A stretch of DNA of 64,000 nucleotides from a bacterium (lineage in GTDB: Bacteria > DRYD01), in contig JAUQQQ010000002.1 in assembly GCA_030549815.1 (NCBI GenBank), positions 122,412 through 186,411 of the forward strand, read 5' to 3'. The number at the start of each line of letters is the position of its first letter. Within the stretch, counting starts at the first letter, position 1. Of this stretch, positions 1 to 8,209 are shown piece after piece. Under the pieces are notes generated by a model that had not been told where the DNA came from, did no database searches, and was given only the letters and a program-made list of their open reading frames with translations. The translations under genes were made by a program, and so were the position numbers.

Positions 1-57
1 AATTACCCGCCTTTCAAAATTAATTCTATTCCTTTCAATGTTTGAATTTATATTCAT
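1..57 (-). CDS. 5' end of an unidentified gene, cut by the window edge
   Basis: An ATG at 57-55 lies 8 bases after a strong Shine-Dalgarno (GGAGGGG, complement of 66-72). It opens a frame that stays open to base 1 and starts MNINSNIERNRINFERRV. Only 19 codons are visible, too few to identify the product. It lies downstream of uppP on the same strand with an 87-base gap. Confidence 0.5.
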   Translation of the reverse strand, partial: MNINSNIERNRINFERRVI

Positions 58-144
58 AACTTATTCCCCTCCATTATAATAAATTTACCGATGAATAAAA
101 AATTAAATATTTTTTAAGATAAATTTAACAAAAAATTTACAAAC

Positions 145-918
145 CTATTTTCCAAGGAAAAAGAAAGCATAAACAAATCCCAAAATTATTCTGTAAACAC
201 CAAAAACAAAAAACGAATTTTTTGACAGAAAATTTAATAAATACCTAACAACTATTAAAGCAGAAATAAAAGAAGATAAAAAGCCAATAACTAACAAATG
301 AATATCATGAAAAGTCAAAATATGAAAAGATTTATAAATATCATAGGTTGATGCCATTAACATAGTAGGCACAGCAAGAATGAACGAAAATTCAGCAGCA
401 GATTTCCTGCTTAATCCCATCAGCATTCCACCAATTATTGTAGCCCCCGACCTCGAAACACCAGGTATCATCGCTATGCTCTGAAAAACACCTATTGCAA
501 ATGCTCTCCTTAAATCTAAAGAAGTAATATCATTAATTTTAGCAAATCTTCCAGCATAATTATCCGCAAATATCAATAATAAACCACCAATGATCAAAGA
601 TATAACAACAACCAAATCATTACCTATTAAATAAGACTTTATCAATTTATACAATAAAAACCCTAAAATTCCAGTAGGAATAAAAGCAATTAATATCCTT
701 TTCCAAACTTGAAAATCCCTTAGAAATCTTTCAAAATAAACAAAAATAACGGCAAATATTGCTCCCAATTGTATTACTATAGTAAATGTTTTGACAAAAT
801 CAGTTTGTTGTATTTTCATTATATGAGTAGCCAATGTTAAATGCCCTGTGGATGATATCGGTAAAAACTCTGTTATTCCCTCTATTATTCCTAAAATTAT
901 CGCTTGCAAAATACTCAT
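145..918 (-). CDS. uppP: Undecaprenyl-diphosphatase (UppP/BacA)
   Basis: Integral membrane phosphatase that dephosphorylates undecaprenyl pyrophosphate so the lipid carrier can be reused in peptidoglycan and polysaccharide synthesis. The 257 aa length is normal for the family. Both signature segments are present: EGITEFLPISSTGH near residues 13-26, which carries the acidic and histidine residues, and PGVSRSGATI in the middle. Multiple hydrophobic segments are evident. It is divergent from hypC across 116 bases, which must hold both promoters. Confidence 0.95.
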   Translation of the reverse strand: MSILQAIILGIIEGITEFLPISSTGHLTLATHIMKIQQTDFVKTFTIVIQLGAIFAVIFVYFERFLRDFQVWKRILIAFIPTGILGFLLYKLIKSYLIGNDLVVVISLIIGGLLLIFADNYAGRFAKINDITSLDLRRAFAIGVFQSIAMIPGVSRSGATIIGGMLMGLSRKSAAEFSFILAVPTMLMASTYDIYKSFHILTFHDIHLLVIGFLSSFISALIVVRYLLNFLSKNSFFVFGVYRIILGFVYAFFFLGK

Positions 919-1034
919 TAATTTTTTATTCTACAATTCTCTAAAAAATCTTTTATAAAAGGAAATAATAAAAATTTGAAGAAATATCTATTGAGAAATT
1001 AAAAATATGTAAGTAAAAGAAATATTCTCTTATT

Positions 1035-1253
1035 ATGTGTTTAGGTGTTCCATTAAAAATTGTCCAAAAGATAGATGAAAATAACGCATTAGTTGATATT
1101 GGGGGAAGCAAAATGGAAGTATGTATCGCTTTAACTCCAGAAGCAAAGGAAGGAGATTTTATAATTGTTCATGCGGGATTTTCAATTTCTATCCTTTCAG
1201 AAGAAGAAGCAAATTATATTATCAATTTAACACAAACCTCAAATTACAATTAA
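1035..1253 (+). CDS. hypC: Hydrogenase maturation chaperone HypC
   Basis: Small chaperone (72 aa) that with HypD carries the Fe(CN)2CO unit for [NiFe]-hydrogenase assembly. The N-terminus MCLGVP has the diagnostic Cys2 needed for the HypC-HypD complex. The rest is the usual small beta-barrel. No strong Shine-Dalgarno is visible before the ATG. katG follows after 25 bases and hypD after katG on the same strand. Confidence 0.95.
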   Translation: MCLGVPLKIVQKIDENNALVDIGGSKMEVCIALTPEAKEGDFIIVHAGFSISILSEEEANYIINLTQTSNYN

Positions 1254-1278
1254 GCCCAAAAGAAAGGAGTAAAAAAGA

Positions 1279-3453
1279 ATGAGTATAACAAAAAAAAGAT
1301 GGATAACTGATTGGTGGCCAAATAGATTGAACCTTAAGATACTAAGACAAAACTGTCCAACATCAAATCCCTATGGAGTAGATTACAACTATATTGAAGA
1401 AGTCCAAACACTCGATATAGACGAAGTTATAAAAGATTTAAAAGACTTAATGAAAAAATCTCAGAAGTGGTGGCCAGCAGACTTTGGACACTATGGACCT
1501 TTATTTATAAGATTAGCATGGCATAGTGCAGGAAGTTATAGAATATTCGATGGTAGAGGCGGAGCAAGAGACGGAAGCATAAGATTCCCCCCAAGAATTA
1601 ACTGGCCTGATAATATTTCTTTAGACAAAGCAATAAAGCTATTATGGCCAATAAAAAAGAAATACGGAAAGAAACTTTCATGGGCAGATTTAATAATATT
1701 ATCAGGAACCATCGCTTTCGAAGATATGGGAATGAAAATATTAGGATTTTCATTAGGAAGAGAAGATATTTTTGAACCTGATGAAAGCGTATATTGGGGA
1801 CCAGAAGAAGAAATGCTCTCCTCAAAAAGAGGAAAAGAAGAAAATGTTGAAAGACCATTAGCAGCAACAGAAATGGGATTAATTTATGTTAATCCCGAAG
1901 GACCAGGTGGTAATCCAGACCCATTACAATCTGCAAAGGAAATTAGGGAAATTTTTGCACGAATGGGAATGAACGATGAGGATACAGTGGCTTTGGTTGC
2001 TGGAGGACATTCATTTGGTAAATGCCATGGTGCCGCTTCAGACAAATATCTTGGAAAAGATCCATCATCCTCACCTGTAGAAATGCAAGGATTAGGCTGG
2101 AAATTTGAATATGGAACCGGTAAAGGACCTGATACATTTACATCCGGATTTGAACTGACCTGGAGCCCTACACCTACCAAATTTGGTATATACTATTTGA
2201 AGCTACTATTTGAATACGAATGGGAATTAATGAAAAGTCCCGCTGGTAAATATCAGTGGGTAGCTAAAGATGCACCAGAAATAATACCTGATGCACATGA
2301 TCCAAATAAAAAACATAAACCAATGATGTTAACAGCAGATTTAGCCTTTAGATACGATCCCCAATACGCCCAAATATGTAAAAAATTTATCGAAAACCCT
2401 GACGAATTTGAAAAAGCTGTAGCCAGAGCATGGTTCAAACTAACACACAGAGATATGGGACCTAAAACATGTTATATTGGTAAATATGTTCCCCAACAAT
2501 CTTTCATATGGCAAGATATAATGCCAGAAAGAAATTACGAGGTTGTTGATAAAGAAGACATAAGAAAACTAAAAGAAGAGCTTATAAATTCTGGATTGTC
2601 AATAAGAGAAATGGTATATTATGCCTACGTTTCTGCATCAAGTTACAGAAATTCAGATAGAAGAGGTGGAGCAAACGGAGGAAGAATAAGATTGCATCCA
2701 TTCAATAAATGGAAGATTAACATGCCACAAATACTACCAAAAGTAATCAAGGTATATGAAGAAATTACAAATAAATTCAATAATGAACAAAACAATAAGG
2801 GAAGTAAAAAAAGAATATCTATAGCAGATTTAATAATATTAGGAGGATGCGTCGGAATAGAACAAGCAGCTAAAAAAGCAGGATTTAATATTGAAGTGCC
2901 ATTTACTCCAGGCAGAGTTGATACTACACAGGAACTTATAGAAGTTGAATTTTATGAAAAAATAGAACCTTTTGCAGACGGATTTATTAACTTCTTTGAT
3001 AAAGATTTCGACGAAAACAATATTTATTCAACACCTGAATACTACTTAGTAGATAAAGCTCATTTACTCACTCTAACAGTTCCAGAAATGTGTGTCCTTT
3101 TAGCAGGCTTAAGAACAATTGGAGCTACTTACAATTTTGAAAATTACGGAGTATTAACGGATAATCCTGAATCTTTATCAAATGACTTCTTCGTAAATAT
3201 CCTTGATATGAATTACGAATGGGAAAGAATTGATAAAAAAGGATATCTATTTAAATGCAAAAATAAAGAATGGACAGCAACAAGAGTTGACCTAATTTTT
3301 TCTCATCACGATGAATTGAAAGCAGTAGCGGAAGTTTATGCATCTGATGATTCAAAAGAAAAATTCATAAATGACTTTGTAAAAGTATGGCATAAATTAA
3401 TGAATCTCGATAGATTCGATTTAATCTTCAAAAAAGAACCATTGAAAGTTTAA
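1279..3453 (+). CDS. katG: Catalase-peroxidase KatG
   Basis: Bifunctional heme catalase-peroxidase, full length at 724 aa with the two-domain architecture. Distal-side residues Arg78, Trp81 and His82 lie in RLAWHSAGSYR. The proximal heme ligand is His244 in AGGHSFGK. Trp81, Tyr203 and Met229 have the spacing of the covalent Met-Tyr-Trp adduct essential for catalase activity (Mycobacterium tuberculosis numbering minus 26). HRDMGP, containing the mobile arginine, is also kept, so the enzyme looks fully competent. A good Shine-Dalgarno (AAAGGAG) precedes the ATG. The gene sits between hypC and hypD, with hypD starting six bases after its stop, so the three are probably one transcript. No katG regulator (PerR or OxyR) is visible nearby. 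Confidence 0.97.
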   Translation: MSITKKRWITDWWPNRLNLKILRQNCPTSNPYGVDYNYIEEVQTLDIDEVIKDLKDLMKKSQKWWPADFGHYGPLFIRLAWHSAGSYRIFDGRGGARDGSIRFPPRINWPDNISLDKAIKLLWPIKKKYGKKLSWADLIILSGTIAFEDMGMKILGFSLGREDIFEPDESVYWGPEEEMLSSKRGKEENVERPLAATEMGLIYVNPEGPGGNPDPLQSAKEIREIFARMGMNDEDTVALVAGGHSFGKCHGAASDKYLGKDPSSSPVEMQGLGWKFEYGTGKGPDTFTSGFELTWSPTPTKFGIYYLKLLFEYEWELMKSPAGKYQWVAKDAPEIIPDAHDPNKKHKPMMLTADLAFRYDPQYAQICKKFIENPDEFEKAVARAWFKLTHRDMGPKTCYIGKYVPQQSFIWQDIMPERNYEVVDKEDIRKLKEELINSGLSIREMVYYAYVSASSYRNSDRRGGANGGRIRLHPFNKWKINMPQILPKVIKVYEEITNKFNNEQNNKGSKKRISIADLIILGGCVGIEQAAKKAGFNIEVPFTPGRVDTTQELIEVEFYEKIEPFADGFINFFDKDFDENNIYSTPEYYLVDKAHLLTLTVPEMCVLLAGLRTIGATYNFENYGVLTDNPESLSNDFFVNILDMNYEWERIDKKGYLFKCKNKEWTATRVDLIFSHHDELKAVAEVYASDDSKEKFINDFVKVWHKLMNLDRFDLIFKKEPLKV

Positions 3454-3459
3454 CAAAAT

Positions 3460-4563
3460 ATGACAAATCTACAAAGTATCATAAAAATTACAAAAATAGG
3501 CAAAGATGAAGTAAACTTCCTAATTAACGAAATAAGAAAGTTAGCTTCAGACCGTGAATACTGCATAATGGAATTTTGTGGGACTCATACACATGAGATC
3601 TCAAGGTATGGTATTAGAAGTATCCTTCCAAAAACATTAGACCTTAAATCAGGCCCAGGGTGTCCAGTATGTGTAACTGCACAAGAAGATATCGACCATA
3701 TAACAAGTATAGCAGAAAAATACGACTTAGGAATAATCACATTTGGAGATATAATTAATGTTCCTGGTAGTAAAGGTAGCTTAAGCTACCTTAGAGCAAA
3801 GGGTAAAGAAGTAAAAGTAGTATATAATCCATTAGAATCTATCAAAATAGCTCAACAAAATCCAACTAAAAATTATGTTTTAATTGGAATAGGTTTTGAA
3901 ACAACTGTCCCTGGATTGGCATTCACTATAAAGAAAATTATTCAAAACAATATAAAAAATCTTTTTTATTTTTCTTTACATAAATTAACTCCTCCTGCAA
4001 TGAAAGCACTCCTCGATCAAGGGGAAATTAAATTAGATGGTATAATCGGACCAGGACATGTATCCACTGTAATAGGAATAAAAAAATGGCAAGAGTTTAT
4101 AGGAAAATATAACATACCATTCGTTATAATGGGATTCGAACCAGAAGACATAATATACGGCATATACATCCTCTTGAAAAAAATAAAAAATAAAGAATAT
4201 GGAGTTTTCAACACTTATTTTAGGAGTGTAAGTTTTGAAGGTAATATCTTGGCACAAAAAATCGTAGATGAAGTATTTGAAATATCAGATGCAAATTGGA
4301 GAGGATTTGGAATACTACCCAACAGCGGGTTAGAACTAAAAAAGGAATACCAACATATAGATGCAAAAAAAATATTCAAACTTGATGAACCTATAAAAGT
4401 AAAAAAAACTGGCTGTAGATGCGGGGAAGTTTTAAGAGGAGTTATAAAACCATTTGAATGTCCTCTATTTAAAGTTGCTTGTAGTCCATCAAATCCAAAA
4501 GGTCCCTGCATGGTATCATCCGAAGGAACATGCTCAGCATATTATTTGTACGAGATAGAATAA
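3460..4563 (+). CDS. hypD: Hydrogenase maturation protein HypD
   Basis: Scaffold [4Fe-4S] protein (367 aa) on which the Fe(CN)2CO moiety is assembled together with HypC. Family motifs are present: CGTHTHEI near residue 40, GPGCPVCVT near residue 68, and the C-terminal cluster ligands in CRCGEVLRG, FECPLFKVAC and GPCMVSSEGTC. The start lies six bases after katG's stop with no clear Shine-Dalgarno, so translation may be coupled to katG. It is convergent with the photolyase gene 17 bases downstream. Confidence 0.96.
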   Translation: MTNLQSIIKITKIGKDEVNFLINEIRKLASDREYCIMEFCGTHTHEISRYGIRSILPKTLDLKSGPGCPVCVTAQEDIDHITSIAEKYDLGIITFGDIINVPGSKGSLSYLRAKGKEVKVVYNPLESIKIAQQNPTKNYVLIGIGFETTVPGLAFTIKKIIQNNIKNLFYFSLHKLTPPAMKALLDQGEIKLDGIIGPGHVSTVIGIKKWQEFIGKYNIPFVIMGFEPEDIIYGIYILLKKIKNKEYGVFNTYFRSVSFEGNILAQKIVDEVFEISDANWRGFGILPNSGLELKKEYQHIDAKKIFKLDEPIKVKKTGCRCGEVLRGVIKPFECPLFKVACSPSNPKGPCMVSSEGTCSAYYLYEIE

Positions 4564-4579
4564 AATTATCATATAACAC

Positions 4580-5908
4580 TTATTTTTCTACATAAAACCT
4601 TTTTCTTATTTTCTCTAATACTTCATAATGATTAACAATAGGTTGATAATATGGTATTTTATGTTTTATAGGGTTATGTAATTTTTCGGGTTCTATTTTG
4701 GATAATTCTGGTAAATATTTTTTTATATATAAAGCATTGGGATCAAATTTTTGAGATTGCAGGATAGGGTTGAAAATTCTTAATGGTCGAGGATCAGGAC
4801 CAACACTTGCAACCCATTGCCAATTACCAATGTTTACAATTTCGTCATAATCAAGTAAATGTTTGGAAAAAAATTTTTCTCCTATCATCCAACTCGAAAG
4901 TAAATGTTTAGTAAAAAAAGAACCAACAATTAGTCTTGCTCTGTTGTGCATCCATTTTTCCGTTTTTAACTGTATTATCGCTGCATCAACTATAGGATAC
5001 CCTGTTTTTGCTTCAAAAAATGCTTCTATGAGTTTTTCATTATTCTCCCACTCTATATTTCTCCTCTTTTCCTGAAATTCAAGATCAACAAAATCATTAA
5101 AGTAATGATATATGTGATACCAGAATTCTCTCCAAGCTAATTCTTTAACAAAACTCTCACTCTTATTTTTTGAAAGCTGGTATATTTTTCTAATAGAAAA
5201 TACTCCAAACCTTATATAAGGAGACAATTTAGAAGATCCATCTTCTGCTAAACTATTTCTTAAAATATCGTATTTGGAAAAATCATAATTTTTTATCCTA
5301 TCTAAACCAAATTCATAATCCCAATATAAACCAAAATTTTTAATCTTCTCTTGTATAAAAGAGATAACTTTTTGTGTTTCTATTTCTAAAAAATCATCGA
5401 ACAATGTTTTAACATTATAGTTAGGATCACTAATCATCTTTTCATCAACTTTACTCTTCCATTCGTTATAGAAATGCGTGAATATTTTTTTGAAGGGGAT
5501 TTTTGCATAATCAACCAGAACATTATCAAGAATTTGAATTAATTCAATACCTTTTAAGCTGAGGAATTTTTCAATTTTTCTTACTCTATTAATTCCTGCC
5601 TTAGTAAGAGGTTTAGATGTAAAAACCTTCGAAATTTCAAATTTTTCAATTAGCTTTTCAAATACTTTTTCATCTTCTTCAAAAAAAACATAAAGTTTTA
5701 TCTTCCTTCTTAATTCTTCAACTATATTTAAGATAAATTTTAGTCGAGGGTCAAAAAGAAGATTAGAAAAGCTTTGTAAGATAGATGGATTGAAAATAAA
5801 TATTGGTATAAATTTCTCAGAATTATTAAAGCAAGCAAAAAGAGCTCTATTATCTTCTATTCTCAAATCTCTCTTAAACCAAAAAACATTTACTTTTTGT
5901 TTACTCAT
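4580..5908 (-). CDS. phrB: Deoxyribodipyrimidine photolyase
   Basis: Light-dependent DNA repair enzyme that splits cyclobutane pyrimidine dimers using FADH-. The 442 aa length matches class I photolyases. The N-terminal Rossmann domain begins with VFWFKRDLRIEDNRAL. The C-terminal FAD-binding domain carries ELAWREFWYHI, a WMHNRARL-type segment, and a stretch with DYDEIVNIGNWQW and DPRPLRIFNP, characteristic of CPD photolyases. The start overlaps the 3' end of the upstream decarboxylase gene by eight bases, implying translational coupling. A cryptochrome-like role cannot be excluded but is less likely. Confidence 0.92.
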   Translation of the reverse strand: MSKQKVNVFWFKRDLRIEDNRALFACFNNSEKFIPIFIFNPSILQSFSNLLFDPRLKFILNIVEELRRKIKLYVFFEEDEKVFEKLIEKFEISKVFTSKPLTKAGINRVRKIEKFLSLKGIELIQILDNVLVDYAKIPFKKIFTHFYNEWKSKVDEKMISDPNYNVKTLFDDFLEIETQKVISFIQEKIKNFGLYWDYEFGLDRIKNYDFSKYDILRNSLAEDGSSKLSPYIRFGVFSIRKIYQLSKNKSESFVKELAWREFWYHIYHYFNDFVDLEFQEKRRNIEWENNEKLIEAFFEAKTGYPIVDAAIIQLKTEKWMHNRARLIVGSFFTKHLLSSWMIGEKFFSKHLLDYDEIVNIGNWQWVASVGPDPRPLRIFNPILQSQKFDPNALYIKKYLPELSKIEPEKLHNPIKHKIPYYQPIVNHYEVLEKIRKRFYVEK

Positions 5909-7337
5909 CTACTACTCTTATTTTTCTTTCTTTCAAATTGTATATTCCTGTTATTTTGGTTCCATATTCTATTTCACATAGGATATAATCAGCAATTTGC
6001 TTAGTTATTCTTTCACCCGGTATAATGATAGGTATTCCAGGGGGATAGGTAGTAATCAATTCCGTAGATATTTTTCCGACGCTATCCTTTATACTTATTT
6101 CCCTTGATTTAGCAGTATATGCTTCTCTTGGTGAGATGACTAATTCAGGCCAATCAGGATACTCCGTTAATTTCCTTAATACACTATTGGGCTTAATATC
6201 ACCATTCTTAACTTTTTTTATTATGTCTTTAATTGCTTTTACAAATCTTTTTAAATCTCTTTTTCTGTCTCCCACAGTAACAAGAATGAGGATGTTAAAC
6301 AAATCTGAAAGTTCTACTTGTATATTATAGGAATTTAGTAAAATTTTCTCCACTTCATAACCTGATAACCCATACTTTGATAAATTAACAACAACTTTTG
6401 TTATGTCATGATTATCCAATAATATTTCTGTATCTACTTTTTCTAGCTCTTTTCTTACAAAGATAGAATTATCAAAAACTCTTTCAAAAATTTCTTTTTT
6501 GTTGTTTAGTATATATTGTGTGTAATCGAGAGAAATGAAGAAGAACGGAGAAGGGCTTGTCGAATTCAACATCAAAACTGTCTGATGTATTTTGGGAATC
6601 AAATCAGGAAATTTTTCTACTAAAGTATTGTTTAAATGTAAAACAGAAGCTTGAGTAAACGCAAATAATGTTTTATGAGGACTCATTATAATAATGTGAG
6701 ATTTAGTAGAGGTAGAGCAAAGAGGAAATTGAGGGTGGAACTTAAAGTGGGATCCCCATGCTTGATCAACGATCAAAAGAATACCCCTTTGATCCAAATA
6801 ATCCGCTATTTTTTCTATATTATTTACCAAACCATAATAAGTTGGATACCCTATTACAACAGCCGAAATATCCTCTTTTTCAACTAAAGCTTTTACTTCC
6901 TCAAATTCGACGTTATAATCGACATTAAATTTATAATCATACTTTGGGTAAACAAATAGAGGTGTAGAACCCGATAAGATTACTGCAGAAAAAACAGATT
7001 TATGTGAATTCCTTGGAATTAAAATTTTTTTTCCTTCCGAAATAGAACTTATTATGGCAATATGATTAGAAATAGTAGATCCCCCAACGATATAATAAGT
7101 TTTATTAACGCCATAAGCTTTAGCCATCAACTCTTGTGAATTTTTCAAAGATTTTTGAGGATTCTGAAAAGTATCAATTAAGCCTATCTCATTAGTATCA
7201 AGTATAAACAAATTTTTTTTCAAAAAATCTTTAAAATTTTTATCAAAAGCTTTCCCAGCTTTGTGCCCAGGACATTGAAACGGCAAAACTCTCCTACCCA
7301 CATATTCCATTAAACTATTGATATATGGTGTATTCAT
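5901..7337 (-). CDS. Orn/Lys/Arg decarboxylase family protein (PLP-dependent)
   Basis: Fold-type I PLP enzyme (478 aa) of the basic amino acid decarboxylase family, predicted to start polyamine synthesis. Family features include PFQCPGHKAG near the N-terminus, GGSTISNHIAI, the aspartate region IVDQAWGSHF, and SPHKTLFAFTQ, whose lysine should bind PLP. The short form without the N-terminal receiver-like wing domain resembles SpeA/YaaO-type enzymes. Substrate (arginine, lysine or ornithine) cannot be decided from sequence. It overlaps truA by four bases and the photolyase gene by eight. Confidence 0.88.
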   Translation of the reverse strand: MNTPYINSLMEYVGRRVLPFQCPGHKAGKAFDKNFKDFLKKNLFILDTNEIGLIDTFQNPQKSLKNSQELMAKAYGVNKTYYIVGGSTISNHIAIISSISEGKKILIPRNSHKSVFSAVILSGSTPLFVYPKYDYKFNVDYNVEFEEVKALVEKEDISAVVIGYPTYYGLVNNIEKIADYLDQRGILLIVDQAWGSHFKFHPQFPLCSTSTKSHIIIMSPHKTLFAFTQASVLHLNNTLVEKFPDLIPKIHQTVLMLNSTSPSPFFFISLDYTQYILNNKKEIFERVFDNSIFVRKELEKVDTEILLDNHDITKVVVNLSKYGLSGYEVEKILLNSYNIQVELSDLFNILILVTVGDRKRDLKRFVKAIKDIIKKVKNGDIKPNSVLRKLTEYPDWPELVISPREAYTAKSREISIKDSVGKISTELITTYPPGIPIIIPGERITKQIADYILCEIEYGTKITGIYNLKERKIRVVDE

Positions 7338-8125
7338 AATTTCTTTCTATACTCAACTGAATACAGAACTAACGGCTCAGGTGGTGCTAAAAACTTACCT
7401 TTTGAAGGACACGGTTGAGCAAAAGTATCCTCTATATAATTCAAATCTACTTTATCTTCAAGAAAAGCTAAAAACATACCAACAATCTTTCTAATCATAT
7501 TTCTTAAAAAATATGGAGCAGTAAAAGTTAAAGTTAATACAAAAAATTCAGGAAAATCGTAAATATCAAAAGAAGTAGTAAGATCGATGACAGTATTTTT
7601 ACGAACATCTTTATCAGGTTTATAATAGCTTGAATAGTCCTTTTTACCATTAAATAAATCAATAAATTTATCTAATCTTTCAAAAAGAAAATCTTTATTA
7701 ATTTTTTTTAGTATTAAAACATTAACAAGGTTGTATTTTTTTATAATTTCTTCATCTTCAACAAAAGCAATTTTATAGACATAATTTTTTTGTATAGCAT
7801 CAAATCTGGCACTAAATGTATTATCAACTTTGAAAAAATCTATAATAAAAATATCATTAGGTAGATTTTTATTTAAAATAGAAATAAAAGAATTGTGATC
7901 ATTTATTTTTTTTTCGATAAAAAAGTTGAAGTACTGTGTCAGAGCACTTACTCCTCTATCTGTCCTACCAGTATACGAAGATTTCAATACTTTTGTTTCT
8001 AATACTTTTTCCATTGTTTTTATTACTACCTCTTGTATTGTATTTTTGTCTTCCCTTTGTATTTGCCAACCACTATAATTTATACCACTATAACTTAGTA
8101 CAATAGTGTAGTTATAAAGATGAAT
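7334..8125 (-). CDS. truA: tRNA pseudouridine(38-40) synthase TruA, apparently starting at AUU
   Basis: Isomerises U38-U40 of the tRNA anticodon arm to pseudouridine. The catalytic Asp lies in GRTDRGVSA, and the C-terminal APYFLRNMIRKIVGMFL segment is typical. The first in-frame ATG (8014) would delete the conserved N-terminal strand. Reading upstream in the same frame gives TIVLSYSGINYSGWQIQ, then NTIQEVV, which are exact TruA N-terminal features. An in-frame TAG lies further upstream, and no ATG, GTG or TTG lies between that stop and this region. The best start is ATT at 8125-8123, eight bases after AAGGAGG (complement of 8134-8140), giving 263 aa, a normal length. The 3' end overlaps the decarboxylase gene by four bases. 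Identity is certain; the AUU start is inference. Confidence 0.9.
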   Translation of the reverse strand: MHLYNYTIVLSYSGINYSGWQIQREDKNTIQEVVIKTMEKVLETKVLKSSYTGRTDRGVSALTQYFNFFIEKKINDHNSFISILNKNLPNDIFIIDFFKVDNTFSARFDAIQKNYVYKIAFVEDEEIIKKYNLVNVLILKKINKDFLFERLDKFIDLFNGKKDYSSYYKPDKDVRKNTVIDLTTSFDIYDFPEFFVLTLTFTAPYFLRNMIRKIVGMFLAFLEDKVDLNYIEDTFAQPCPSKGKFLAPPEPLVLYSVEYRKKL

Positions 8126-8131
8126 AGAGGT

Positions 8132-8176
8132 CCCCTCCTTCTGTAGATGTAAAAACTACTCCTACACAGAGAGGGA
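8132..8176 (-). promoter_or_regulatory. Hairpin able to sequester the truA ribosome-binding site
   Basis: An imperfect inverted repeat pairs 8133-8137 with 8071-type partner bases at 8171-8175 (CCCTC with GAGGG) and 8140-8146 with 8062-type partner bases at 8162-8170 (TCTGTAG with CTACACAGA, two bases bulged). The truA Shine-Dalgarno (complement of 8134-8140) lies inside the stem. There is no U-tract, so it is not a standard terminator. A regulatory role is inferred. Confidence 0.45.
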
Positions 8177-8209
8177 TTTCCTCCATAGATAGCTTTATTT
8201 TTTAACTTT

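Noticed and set aside
1884-2180. Open frames on the minus strand within katG
   Set aside because: They lie wholly inside a well-conserved gene, lack ribosome sites and have no recognisable protein features.
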